Assembly: GCF_000214215.1 (NCBI RefSeq)
Contig: NC_015559.1
Span: 3,645,001-3,709,000 of the forward strand
DNA from: Marinomonas posidonica IVIA-Po-181
GTDB lineage: Bacteria; Pseudomonadota; Gammaproteobacteria; Pseudomonadales; Marinomonadaceae
Direction of reading: 5' to 3'
Length of the DNA stretch: 64,000 nucleotides
Of the stretch, positions 55,689-64,000 are shown in pieces (position 1 is the stretch's first letter; every line of letters starts with the position of its first letter). The notes beneath the pieces were generated by a model. The model was not told the DNA's origin, did not search any database, and worked only from the letters and a program-made list of their open reading frames with translations. The position numbers were made by a program, and so were the translations under genes.

Positions 55689-56393
55689 CTAACAAGGATT
55701 TTTTTCTATTTTTATCATCATCTTGCTTAAATCAAAGCGTGATAAGAAGACTTGCCAGTCTGCCGGCCTAACCGGTTGCTTAATATCAATTTGATGCAAG
55801 GGCACATTGCGAAGATGTTCATAAGTGTCGACCGAATAACCGGTCAGTTTCTCAATTCGCTGACTGGCTTGCTCTGCTCGAGCTTGCGATGAATACAATC
55901 CAAGCGAAATGCGATTTTTCATTTCAGCCCGATTAATCACAAAACTGTCAATCGACTTACCTGCCAGGTTTTTCACAATATCACTGGCCTTTTCCGGCGT
56001 CTCAGGTGCGGCAATATACAACCAAAACTTGGGCCGCTTGCCGGTGACTTCATTATCGTCATAAGACCACCCCATCTCGGCCAGCTCAGCTTCAACCTCT
56101 TTCAGACTCGATTGATGCTCTATTTCCATACGAGGGCACAAAAAAGCCTCTTTGGCCTGAGTTCTTTTCTCGACGACTTTATTTAACGCGTCAACTAAGT
56201 CATCGTTTGACACCACACCCGCATTATAATCCTCTTCTGTCACCGCTGGTGCTTCTGATAAAAGATGAATTTTTTCACTAACAGGTGGACCATAAATACT
56301 TTCTTTGCTTTGCTCAGGCTGATCCTGAACAAAACTGTGCCAACTCAAAAAAGCGGCATTAATTAAAACAACAAATAGAAAAAGCCACTTCAT
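55689..56393 (-). CDS. Membrane-anchored SPOR-like protein
   Basis: 234 residues. One N-terminal helix (residues 2-20) anchors it to the inner membrane; the C-terminal region (about 122-200) has the shape of a SPOR domain (FWLYIAAPETPEKASDIVKNL, ISLGLYSSQARAEQASQRI). SPOR domains bind glycan strands without stem peptides at the septum. A gene of this kind follows coaX in Pseudomonas and relatives. The function is not defined. Confidence 0.75.
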   Translation of the reverse strand: MKWLFLFVVLINAAFLSWHSFVQDQPEQSKESIYGPPVSEKIHLLSEAPAVTEEDYNAGVVSNDDLVDALNKVVEKRTQAKEAFLCPRMEIEHQSSLKEVEAELAEMGWSYDDNEVTGKRPKFWLYIAAPETPEKASDIVKNLAGKSIDSFVINRAEMKNRISLGLYSSQARAEQASQRIEKLTGYSVDTYEHLRNVPLHQIDIKQPVRPADWQVFLSRFDLSKMMIKIEKNPC

Positions 56394-57116
56394 TTACTGC
56401 CTCTTTATTAACTCATCACCAACTATCTTAGCCCCTAAGGCCACTAAGTTTGGTTGATATTCCATTTTGACCTGCAGAGAATCCAGCAAGGCTTTAGCAT
56501 CTCCCCCCGTGGCTACCCATTTATAATGGGAGTAATCCCGATAAATTCGCTCCAAAAAGCCTAACACCATTTCATGGCAACCTTCCGTTACTGCTCTCGC
56601 CGTTGAATTCGGCAGCCCTTCCCCAATAACGACTTCATTTTTTGTGTATCTAATTCTGGCTGTGTTTGAAATCAACGCGGCTTCCATCATAGCTAACCCG
56701 GGAGTGATATATCCCCCAAGATGCTTACCATCTTTGTTAACGACATCCACTTTAATAGCTGTACCAACATCTACCACCACAACATCACCTTCAATAAAAT
56801 GATGTGCCGCCACCACACCAAGCCAACGATCAACACCTAGCCGCTCAGGCTCTTTATACGCATTACTAACTCCGCACTGTATTAACCGACTACTCAATAC
56901 AATTAAAGCGACATCAGGATATACAAGCTTAACATTCGAGCTAAGCAGTTCACTCTGCTCTTCAGATCGAACACTGGCTAAATAAATCACATCAGGTGTA
57001 AAACCAGTCTTTTGAGGGCAAACTTCTTGTCGAAGAACCCACTGTACTTCTGAATCAATAAAAGCGGTAAATTTAACGATCGTATTTCCCGCATCAACAA
57101 CCAAAACTCTATGCAC
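56394..57116 (-). CDS. coaX: Type III pantothenate kinase
   Basis: 240 residues from a GTG start at 57116. The phosphate motif VVDAGNTIVKF (Asp8), the ERLGVDRWLGVVAAH motif and the VVDVGTAIKVDVV motif are intact. It makes 4'-phosphopantothenate, the first step of coenzyme A synthesis. Its start overlaps the end of an apparent birA remnant. Confidence 0.95.
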   Translation of the reverse strand: MHRVLVVDAGNTIVKFTAFIDSEVQWVLRQEVCPQKTGFTPDVIYLASVRSEEQSELLSSNVKLVYPDVALIVLSSRLIQCGVSNAYKEPERLGVDRWLGVVAAHHFIEGDVVVVDVGTAIKVDVVNKDGKHLGGYITPGLAMMEAALISNTARIRYTKNEVVIGEGLPNSTARAVTEGCHEMVLGFLERIYRDYSHYKWVATGGDAKALLDSLQVKMEYQPNLVALGAKIVGDELIKRQ

Positions 57117-57309
57117 TGTAAATACCTATTTCAGATCCTAATTGATCAAAAACAAACGCTAAGGATTTACAGCTATTTTTTTGATGTTGCCCGGTTTTAT
57201 TTCGAATAAGTGCACCCTGCACTACTCCAAATACATCCTCATTTCTCATTATAGTTTTGCTCTTCTTTACACTGTTTAATGCTAATTTTTTTGAACTACT
57301 CAGGCTCCT
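57109..57309 (-). pseudogene. Probable 3' remnant of birA
   Basis: An open frame of 66 codons with no good start ends by overlapping the coaX GTG. Its end (VFGVVQGA...LGSEIGIYSA) fits the C-terminal SH3-like domain of BirA (E. coli IFGISRGI...GGEISLRSA) in spacing and pattern, and birA normally precedes coaX in this group. The catalytic part is gone. The similarity is weak, so this is a reasoned guess. Confidence 0.42.
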
Positions 57310-57521
57310 TCATTAAGAACCTAAACTTAAAACCAATAACATATAGCGGTCTAAGGACTGACCGCCAATAAAAGCAAACGCCTTATTTATGACCGTATAT
57401 CTGATAGAACATAAGACATTTCTAGAATAGCATATCTAGACTGGGTCGCATTATATACGTTAATGCAAGCAATATGACAGAGTATCGACTTTCCCCTCAA
57501 AAGATCATGTGAATTTATAAA
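57310..57521. other. AT-rich spacer with no recognised gene
   Basis: No gene is seen. A 6-bp inverted repeat GCGGTC/GACCGC around eight bases is at 57346-57365. The stretch seems to be debris between the birA remnant and the IS element. Confidence 0.4.
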
Positions 57522-58067
57522 GGCGCAAATTCAGATAATAAGTGCACCACTCATGGTTGAGTAGGTGGCAAGAGAGAAGACGGCATTCTATCTACAATCA
57601 CTATGAGTCAGACATAACACAACATCGCGCTCAATATCGAAGAAAGCACTCGGCTAAAAGACAGATATCACTGAGAAGCATGGATTATGTTGAGTTTGGC
57701 CTGTCACTTAAATGGAGTCCTGAACAAATAGCAGAAATCAGTCAGTTGATTGGTTAGCCACGAATGGATTTATGACTATGTGCATGAGAGTGTTACTGAA
57801 AAACACAAGCGGAAATATATTTCGCAAATCTTTATGCTTCTTGAGAACGCGGATTGAATGAAAGTTTTAATGGTCAGCTCAGTCAATATATTCCAAAAGG
57901 AACGGATCTCAGAACTGTGACTAATCAGGAGATTGCGAAGGTGCAAAGGTCGCTAAACCTTAGGTCAAGAAAGTGCCTTGGCTATAAACAACCTGCGGTC
58001 GTGTTCGATGAACTACGAAGCGCAGCTTAATTTAGGGAGTAGTGCACTTCAGAGTTGAATTCGCGCC
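57522..58067 (+). mobile_element. Decayed IS30-family insertion sequence
   Basis: Terminal inverted repeats match at about 24 of 31 positions (57522-57552 and 58037-58067; both contain AATTCA and AAGTGCAC). Inside, broken frames give IS30 transposase pieces: KWSPEQIAE (about 57710), EWIYDYVHESV, and near the end a region like YFPKGTDLR, LRSRKCLGYKQPAVVFDEL. At 546 bases it is half of the normal 1.0-1.2 kb, so it has internal deletions and stop codons and cannot move. No target duplication is obvious. Confidence 0.82.
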
Positions 58068-58089
58068 TCTTTAAGCTGATTAAGGAAGG

Positions 58090-58245
58090 TTAATCTCTTA
58101 ACACAGAGAGGCCGTTTCTCTGAAAGACCCAAAGGGCATTGGCTAAGCCGTAGCCGGTGAACTTGTTCATACCTGCCTTAAGTAGACCTGCCACTAAAAT
58201 AAAGAAACTTAAATTAAACAAACAGTTACTTAAGCCTTTTTGAAA
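58090..58245 (-). pseudogene. Unrecognised 3' gene remnant
   Basis: An open frame without start ends with LLKAGMNKFTGYGLANALWVFQRNG-like residues and a stop at 58090. It reads like a real protein end but I do not know the family. It lies between the IS element and the amidase gene. Confidence 0.3.
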
Positions 58246-59631
58246 TCAGAATTCGGGCCAATTAATAATTTTTCCACTCCAATTTTCAAAGGCCTTTGCC
58301 AGCCCAATAACCTTAAGATCCTCAAATCGAGGGGCGACAATTTGCAAACCAATAGGGATACCACTTTTTGAAAAGCCACAATTAATCGAACACGCCGGCT
58401 GTTCTCCCATATTCCACGGCATCGTAAATGCAATATGCTCAAAAGGTTTTTGTGGGTCATTCGTGGGTGAGGCCCACTCTGCAGGATAAGAGACATTGGG
58501 ATTAACAGGAGAAAGAATGACATCAACCTCTTGGAACACAGCAGCACAGGCATCACGCATCGCCAATGTACCATCAAAACCAGCAATAACATCAAGAGGG
58601 TCCGCTTTGCCTCCTGTTTTTGCCCATTCATAGATATATGGCAAAATAGTTTGGCGTTTTTCTTCGGTCAACTTTAACATCGTGCTCCAAAAACGTGCTC
58701 GCCAAAAAACATCTAACCCATCCAACCACTCTCGTTTTAATATTGGCTCTATCTCAATGATCTCAGCACCTTCAGCTTCAAAACGTTTTGCCGCTTCAAT
58801 TATAGCTGTTTTGACTTCTGGCTCCGCTTCAATACCGCAGCCTGCATCCAACATCAAACCAATTTTCATACCGCGAACGTCTGCAGCGGGCACATTCCAA
58901 TCCAACGCCTCATAATTAACCGAGGTAGCATCACGCCAATCTGGCCTTGTGATTGTTGGCATTACCATAATGGCATCATCCACTGTACGCGTCATTGGAC
59001 CTGCAGCACGTCCAGTATAATAAGGATAAATGGGAATACGACCTAAAGTAGGCTTAAAACCAAAAAGCCCCGTCCAACCCGCAGGAAGACGAACTGACCC
59101 TCCAATATCCGTTCCAATATGTAACGTACCTAACCCAGCCGCTCCCGCGGACGCCGCACCTGCCGACGAACCTCCAGGGTTTTGTGTCAAGTCCCATGGG
59201 TTACGGCTCAAGTTATGAAATGTAGAAAGGCCCGATGACAACATACCGTAATCTGGGCAAGTCGTTTTGGCAAAAATAATAGCGCCGTCTTCTTTTAACC
59301 TAGCCGCTGTCGGGGCATCTTCTATAGCCGGTGCTTTATCCGAAGCTGCTGTCCCCAATGGAACAGAGTCACCTTGAGTCGCAATTAATTCTTTAAGGGT
59401 CACAGGCACACCATCAAGAGGGCCGCAAGGTTTATTCTTTTGCCAACGTTCCGTAGAAGCTTTCGCTTGCTCTATTGCCCATTCAGGTTTGAAAGCATAA
59501 AGTGCGTTTATTTTAGGCTCAACCCTTTCAACACGCTCAATAAGCCAGTTCATGTACTCTGATGGCGTCGTCTCACCACTGACATACGCCTGCAAAAGGG
59601 CGCGAGTATTTAGTTCAGAAAAATCAGTCAT
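58246..59631 (-). CDS. Amidase of the amidase-signature family
   Basis: 461 residues with the complete triad: Lys80 (VTLKELI), Ser155 (PGGSSAGAA) and nucleophile Ser179 (GTDIGGSVRLPA). It hydrolyses an amide to acid and ammonia. It is the last gene of a peptide-type ABC transporter operon, so its substrate is probably what the transporter brings in, for example an amidated amino acid or peptide. It lacks the extra C-terminal domain of allophanate hydrolase, and is not part of GatCAB by context. Confidence 0.87.
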   Translation of the reverse strand: MTDFSELNTRALLQAYVSGETTPSEYMNWLIERVERVEPKINALYAFKPEWAIEQAKASTERWQKNKPCGPLDGVPVTLKELIATQGDSVPLGTAASDKAPAIEDAPTAARLKEDGAIIFAKTTCPDYGMLSSGLSTFHNLSRNPWDLTQNPGGSSAGAASAGAAGLGTLHIGTDIGGSVRLPAGWTGLFGFKPTLGRIPIYPYYTGRAAGPMTRTVDDAIMVMPTITRPDWRDATSVNYEALDWNVPAADVRGMKIGLMLDAGCGIEAEPEVKTAIIEAAKRFEAEGAEIIEIEPILKREWLDGLDVFWRARFWSTMLKLTEEKRQTILPYIYEWAKTGGKADPLDVIAGFDGTLAMRDACAAVFQEVDVILSPVNPNVSYPAEWASPTNDPQKPFEHIAFTMPWNMGEQPACSINCGFSKSGIPIGLQIVAPRFEDLKVIGLAKAFENWSGKIINWPEF

Positions 59632-59688
59632 TTTCTAAAGTCCGTATGATAATAGAGGTTTTATTAAAAAGTCTGCGCACCTGATGAC

Positions 59689-60504
59689 TCAGGATAGAGG
59701 TTTACCTACCCGATGCGATTTACGTCCAATTTTATTGAGCGTCGGTTCAGCAGACAATAAACGCTCGGTATAGTCTTCCTGTGGATTATCAAGCACTTGC
59801 CGAACGGAGCCGATTTCCACCAATTTACCTGATTGCATAACTGCAACACGGTCACAAAGCTCATCAACCACGCCAATATTGTGGGTAATAAACAAAACAG
59901 AAATGCCGTATGTGTCGCGCATATTGAGAATTAATTTCAGTATTTGAGCCTGCACGGTCAAATCAAGAGCAGAAGTAGCTTCGTCAGCAACAATCAATTT
60001 GGGTTTAGTAATGAGAGCTCTAGCAATGGCAATACGTTGACGTTGCCCACCGGAAAATTCGTGCGGGTATTTATCCATATCTTCAGCCATGAGACCAACC
60101 TCTTCAAGCAAAGCTCCGATTCGGTCTCGTAACGCTTTGCCTTTTGGCGCATTTACTTCAAGGTGAAGTGGCTCTGCAATAATGCGAGCAATGCTATGAC
60201 GTGGATCTAATGAACTGTATGGATCTTGAAAAATCATTTGAAAACTAGCCCGTAGACGACGGAGTTTAGTGGCCCCTAGTGCAAAGATATCTTCGTCCTC
60301 AAACAACACATTGCCGTCTGTTGGCTTATCAAGCGCCATTACAATCCGAGCTAAGGTCGATTTACCAGAGCCGCTTTCACCAACAACCCCTAGAATTTGA
60401 CCTTTCTCAAGTTTAAGCGACACATTATCAACTGCTTTCATCATGGTGTTGCCAATGCCAAATTCTCGTGAAAGGCCAATAATTTCAAGAATGTTTTTAC
60501 TCAT
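59689..60504 (-). CDS. Peptide ABC transporter ATPase (DppF/OppF type)
   Basis: 271 residues. Walker A GESGSGKST, FSGGQRQR signature and LIVADEATSALD Walker B are all present, followed by the C-terminal oligopeptide tail (ERLLSAEPT). The stop of the upstream ATPase overlaps it by four bases. Confidence 0.9.
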   Translation of the reverse strand: MSKNILEIIGLSREFGIGNTMMKAVDNVSLKLEKGQILGVVGESGSGKSTLARIVMALDKPTDGNVLFEDEDIFALGATKLRRLRASFQMIFQDPYSSLDPRHSIARIIAEPLHLEVNAPKGKALRDRIGALLEEVGLMAEDMDKYPHEFSGGQRQRIAIARALITKPKLIVADEATSALDLTVQAQILKLILNMRDTYGISVLFITHNIGVVDELCDRVAVMQSGKLVEIGSVRQVLDNPQEDYTERLLSAEPTLNKIGRKSHRVGKPLS

Positions 60505-61328
60505 ACTGAGCCTCTCATGCCAGCGGAAATAACATCGAGACCAGCACGCGCTCTACGTGGCAAAGCCGACAAAAGTTTACGGGTATAATCATGATTGGGA
60601 TTACGCAACACCCGTTCCGTTTCTCCCTGTTCCATCTCATCACCTCGATACATAACCAATGTACGATCAGCAATACGAGCAATAACGCCAAGATCATGAG
60701 AAATTAGAATCAAGGCAATACCAAGCTCACTTACTAAATCATCAAGAATATCGAGAATTTCAGCCTGAACCGTCACATCAAGTGCCGTCGTTGGTTCATC
60801 CGCAATCAGCAAATCAGGTTTCAACGCAAGAGCAATGGCAATACCAACACGCTGACGCTGCCCTCCTGACATTTCATGAGGGTAAGAATCCATTTTTCGT
60901 TTTGCATCGGGTATTTTTACCATCTCAAGTAACCGTAAAACCTCTACATTGGCTTCCGCACGGTTAACATTACGATGCAATCTAATGCCTTCCGCAATTT
61001 GAGCTCCTACTTTCATCGCTGGATTCAATGCCGTCATGGGCTCTTGAAAAATCATGCCAATACAAGATCCTCGCAGTTTGCACAGCTGCCGTTCTGACAT
61101 CGCTAAAATATTTTCACCATTAAATAATATTTCACCTGAAGCCCTTGCTGTTTTGGGCAAAAGCCCAATAGTCGCTAATGACAACACTGATTTCCCTGAA
61201 CCACTTTCACCGACAATACCCAGAGTTTCGCCTTTGTCTAATGATAGATTTATACCATGTACGATTTCCGTTGCTGGACCGCTTTCATTTTGAAAACTTA
61301 CCTTGAGATCTTTGATATCAAGCATCAT
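60501..61328 (-). CDS. Peptide ABC transporter ATPase (DppD/OppD type)
   Basis: 275 residues. Walker A GESGSGKSV, MSGGQRQR and LLIADEPTTALD are intact. The tail ends shortly after YTRKLLSALP and lacks the cysteine cluster found in long DppD forms. Confidence 0.9.
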   Translation of the reverse strand: MMLDIKDLKVSFQNESGPATEIVHGINLSLDKGETLGIVGESGSGKSVLSLATIGLLPKTARASGEILFNGENILAMSERQLCKLRGSCIGMIFQEPMTALNPAMKVGAQIAEGIRLHRNVNRAEANVEVLRLLEMVKIPDAKRKMDSYPHEMSGGQRQRVGIAIALALKPDLLIADEPTTALDVTVQAEILDILDDLVSELGIALILISHDLGVIARIADRTLVMYRGDEMEQGETERVLRNPNHDYTRKLLSALPRRARAGLDVISAGMRGSV

Positions 61329-62143
61329 GTTGATTGCCTCCGTCTTGGATCAGTAAGATCGCGCAAACCATCACCCAATAAGTTCAACCCCAGCACTGCG
61401 ATACAAATAGCAATACCTGGGACAAAAACTAAATGCGGCGCAATTGTCAGATAAGTTTGAGCATCGGCCAACATACGCCCCCAACTAGGGGTTGGCGGGG
61501 CAATACCAAGACCAAGAAACGAAAGACCTGCTTCAGTGAGAACACCCAACCCAGTTTGAATGGCTATCTGTACAATAATTTGTGCCGCAATATTAGGAAT
61601 AACATGCTCAACCGTAATACGTGCGCTGCTTTTCCCCGCCATACGTGCCGCCAAAATATAATCACGAGCCCATATCTGTAATGCCGCGCTACGGGTGACA
61701 CGAGCAAAAACGGGAACCATAAACAATGCAATGGCAACAATAGTCGTCGTCGGTCCCCCTCCTAAAATTGCAGCTAATAAAATAGCGGAAAGCACCGGAG
61801 GAAAAGCAAATAGCACATCATTGACACGCATCACAAAAGCTTCAAATCGACCACGTTCGGAGGCCGCAGCAACCCCCAATAAGGTGCCAATAAAACCGCC
61901 GATAGCAATGGCTGAAAAAGCGATGCCCAGTGACACCCATGCTCCAGCCATGATCATCGACAACTCATCACGGCCAAAATGGTCTGAGCCTAAAATGCCA
62001 CCATCACCAGGGCCTTTTAGACGATTACCAATATTAATTGTCACGGGATCAACGGGCGTCCAAAATTGACTAAGGATAGCCGCAAAGACAAGCACTGCGG
62101 TAATAACACCACCAATAATGAGAGACCAAGGAAGACGTTTCAT
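61325..62143 (-). CDS. Peptide ABC transporter permease (DppC type)
   Basis: 272 residues with about six membrane helices and the EAA loop ARMAGKSSARITVEHVIPN. Four-base overlaps on both sides show tight coupling. Confidence 0.9.
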   Translation of the reverse strand: MKRLPWSLIIGGVITAVLVFAAILSQFWTPVDPVTINIGNRLKGPGDGGILGSDHFGRDELSMIMAGAWVSLGIAFSAIAIGGFIGTLLGVAAASERGRFEAFVMRVNDVLFAFPPVLSAILLAAILGGGPTTTIVAIALFMVPVFARVTRSAALQIWARDYILAARMAGKSSARITVEHVIPNIAAQIIVQIAIQTGLGVLTEAGLSFLGLGIAPPTPSWGRMLADAQTYLTIAPHLVFVPGIAICIAVLGLNLLGDGLRDLTDPRRRQST

Positions 62144-63084
62144 CGGCGCACCCTCAAACGTGGATCAAGCACTGTATACAAAGCATCCACAAGAAAATTA
62201 ATGCTCATAACAATCGCTGCAAAAAACAGTACTACATTTTGAATAACGATCAAATCACGCTGCGCCAGCGCCTGATAAGCCAGTGTTCCCATTCCAGGCA
62301 AAGCAAACACATTTTCCACCAGCACAGCGCCAGCAATCAGTACTGAGATCTGCATACCAAGCATGGTCACAATAGGAATCATTGCATTGGGGACAATATG
62401 TCGCCAAAGTGCGTGACTAGGCGTTGCCCCTTTCGCTCTCGCGGTGCGGACAAAATCCTCATTAGTGATTTCAATAACGGCGGCACGTGTCACTCGTGTT
62501 AACACTGCCGCTTGCGGAATAGCCAAAGCGACAGAAGGCAAAGCAAGAGCGTGAAGCGCAGGCCAAAAACCGGCTTCCCAACCTGGGAAACCACCTACAG
62601 GAAACCAATCAAATGTCAGTGCTAAACCTAAGATCAATAAAAGCCCAATCCAAAAATTAGGCACTGCGATGCCAATTTGTGAAAACAAAGAAGCGAACAT
62701 ATCCACCACACCATTAGGTCGAGCTGCGGCAAGCACGCCCAATGGAACGGAAATAAGTACAGACAGCAAAGCGGCAAGACACGTTAATGGTAACGTGACC
62801 GTTAAACGCTCACCAATCAGTTGCGCAACCGAAGTCGAATAGGTGTAGGAGTCCCCAAGGTCACCGCGTAATAAACCGATCAACCAGTCAGCGTAACGCA
62901 CCAAAAATGGTTGGTTAAGTCCAAGTTGGTTTCTCAAAGCTTCAAGGGTATCTGGCGCGGCAGACATACCAAGTATAATTTCAGCGGGATCACCGGGGAC
63001 AGCCTCCATTATCAAAAAAATAACAAAGGAAACCACTAGCAGGGTTATTATTAACCCGACAAGCGATTGTGCAATATAGCGCAT
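62140..63084 (-). CDS. Peptide ABC transporter permease (DppB type)
   Basis: 314 residues, six helices, long periplasmic loop after helix 1 (GDPAEIILGMSAAPDTLEAL) and EAA loop ARAKGATPSHALWRHIVPNA, typical of DppB. Confidence 0.92.
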   Translation of the reverse strand: MRYIAQSLVGLIITLLVVSFVIFLIMEAVPGDPAEIILGMSAAPDTLEALRNQLGLNQPFLVRYADWLIGLLRGDLGDSYTYSTSVAQLIGERLTVTLPLTCLAALLSVLISVPLGVLAAARPNGVVDMFASLFSQIGIAVPNFWIGLLLILGLALTFDWFPVGGFPGWEAGFWPALHALALPSVALAIPQAAVLTRVTRAAVIEITNEDFVRTARAKGATPSHALWRHIVPNAMIPIVTMLGMQISVLIAGAVLVENVFALPGMGTLAYQALAQRDLIVIQNVVLFFAAIVMSINFLVDALYTVLDPRLRVRR

Positions 63085-63144
63085 TGTTTAGTCCTTGGAT
63101 TCATTTAACTGGTTGCCTATTGTAATTAACAGGCAACCATAAAA

Positions 63145-64000
63145 TTATTCGTTCCAGAAAACGTCTGTCACGTCATTAGAAGGAACAGGTCCATTTCGCC
63201 ACATACCATTAAGACCTTGTTTCCAAATACCGATCTTAGGTCTTGCATAAAGAAAAAGAGCAGGGACATCTTGCGCTAGAATTTTCTGAGCATGCTGATA
63301 GCCAGATACTCTTTCTTGCTCCGTGGTGGCATTCGATACATCCACCATGGCCTTATTGAAGTCAGGGTTATCATAGTTAAAATAGTATGGATCGCGAGCA
63401 TAAATACCAATATCTAGCGGCTCCGCATGACCAATAATCGTCATATCATAATTAGTGTCTTTAAAGACATCTTGAACCCATTTCGCTGGGAATTCAGATG
63501 TCTCGATTTTCATCGTCACCCCAATCATAGAGAAATAAGCCTGCATAATTTCTGAGGCACGTTCAGCATAGGTTCGATTTGGCACTTTCATAGTGAAAGT
63601 AAAACCATTTGGGTAACCTGCTTCGGCCAACAGCTGTTTCGCTTTTGCCGGATCGTAAGGCAGAGCCGTCGTCAAATCTTCATAACCAGCATCAGAGGGT
63701 GAAAAATGGCTCCCTATTGGCGTACCTAAACCAGCATTCGTTGCATCGATAATAGCTTGCCTGTCTGTCGCCATCATCAGTGCTTGCCTTACTCGCACAT
63801 CATTAAACGGCTTTCTGGCATTGTTCATGCCAGCAATGACTTCCATTCCAGTGGTACCAATAACCGTCTCAAACGCGTTATTTTTTTCAAATTGGCTAAC
63901 AAGTTCTGGGGCAGTAAACTCTGGAATGGCATCAATACCGCCAGAAATAAGAGCAGCGGCTTGTGCCTGTGGATCACCAATAAAACGAAAAACAACTTGT
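63145..64000 (-). CDS. Peptide ABC transporter binding protein (SBP_bac_5), C-terminal part
   Basis: The frame is open to the window edge: 50 more residues precede the internal Met at 63846 and keep the family pattern (RFIGDPQAQAAALISGGIDA). About 284 residues of a 500-residue protein are visible, so signal peptide and promoter are outside. The block NARKPFNDVRVRQALMMATDR is the family signature. It binds peptides or opine-like compounds in the periplasm. Confidence 0.9.
   Translation of the reverse strand, partial: QVVFRFIGDPQAQAAALISGGIDAIPEFTAPELVSQFEKNNAFETVIGTTGMEVIAGMNNARKPFNDVRVRQALMMATDRQAIIDATNAGLGTPIGSHFSPSDAGYEDLTTALPYDPAKAKQLLAEAGYPNGFTFTMKVPNRTYAERASEIMQAYFSMIGVTMKIETSEFPAKWVQDVFKDTNYDMTIIGHAEPLDIGIYARDPYYFNYDNPDFNKAMVDVSNATTEQERVSGYQHAQKILAQDVPALFLYARPKIGIWKQGLNGMWRNGPVPSNDVTDVFWNE

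Noticed and set aside
57542-57757. 71-residue plus-strand frame as a gene of its own
   Set aside because: It is the N-terminal piece of a broken IS30 transposase, bounded by the element's terminal repeats.

Overview
The window comes from the chromosome of a marine gammaproteobacterium. Gene order and protein sequences (a uvrA/MFS/ssb cluster, coaX followed by a SPOR-like gene and a Tyr-Gly-Thr-Trp tRNA group before secE, a large L-alanine/serine-poor, AT-leaning core) fit the Oceanospirillales, and Marinomonas is my best guess. That genus call is an inference; no search was run.

Layout. 1-4983 holds lipid acyltransferases, a PreP-type M16 metalloprotease and an SmrA-type nuclease, all on the minus strand. 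5031-5160 carries an unannotated promoter plus a structured RNA ending in a terminator. 5298-15267 is a complete guanidine (or urea) assimilation operon on the plus strand: a sigma-54-type promoter, a guanidine-I (ykkC) riboswitch, an ABC transporter (binding protein, permease, ATPase), two DUF1989-family deiminase subunits, a second and different guanidine riboswitch (guanidine-II, mini-ykkC) directly before the biotin-dependent carboxylase gene, and allophanate hydrolase. 15276-19580 is accessory DNA: a flavin monooxygenase divergent from a LysR gene, then a 126-bp second copy of the 3' end of the allophanate hydrolase gene with its terminator, a toxin-antitoxin pair and an unknown membrane protein.

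19578-24779 is core DNA repair: ssb, an MFS exporter and uvrA with an SOS box. 24883-55616 is the large ribosomal and transcription supercluster on the minus strand: four tRNAs, secE, nusG, rplKAJL, rpoBC, rpsLG-fusA-tuf, and the S10, spc and alpha operons through rplQ. Several internal promoters and autoregulatory leaders are visible. 55689-57116 holds a SPOR-like gene and coaX. 57109-58245 is a scar: an apparent remnant of birA, a decayed IS30-family element with recognisable terminal repeats, and an unrecognised gene remnant. 58246-64000 is a peptide/opine-type ABC transporter operon with a terminal amidase; its binding-protein gene runs off the window.

How the guanidine locus should work: guanidine is imported by the ABC system, carboxylated with bicarbonate and ATP to carboxyguanidine, deiminated to allophanate by the two DUF1989 proteins, and hydrolysed to ammonia and CO2. 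Transcription would answer to nitrogen status (sigma-54) and the mRNA would be gated by free guanidine at two places. The pairing of two unrelated guanidine aptamer classes in one operon is the most interesting point in the window.
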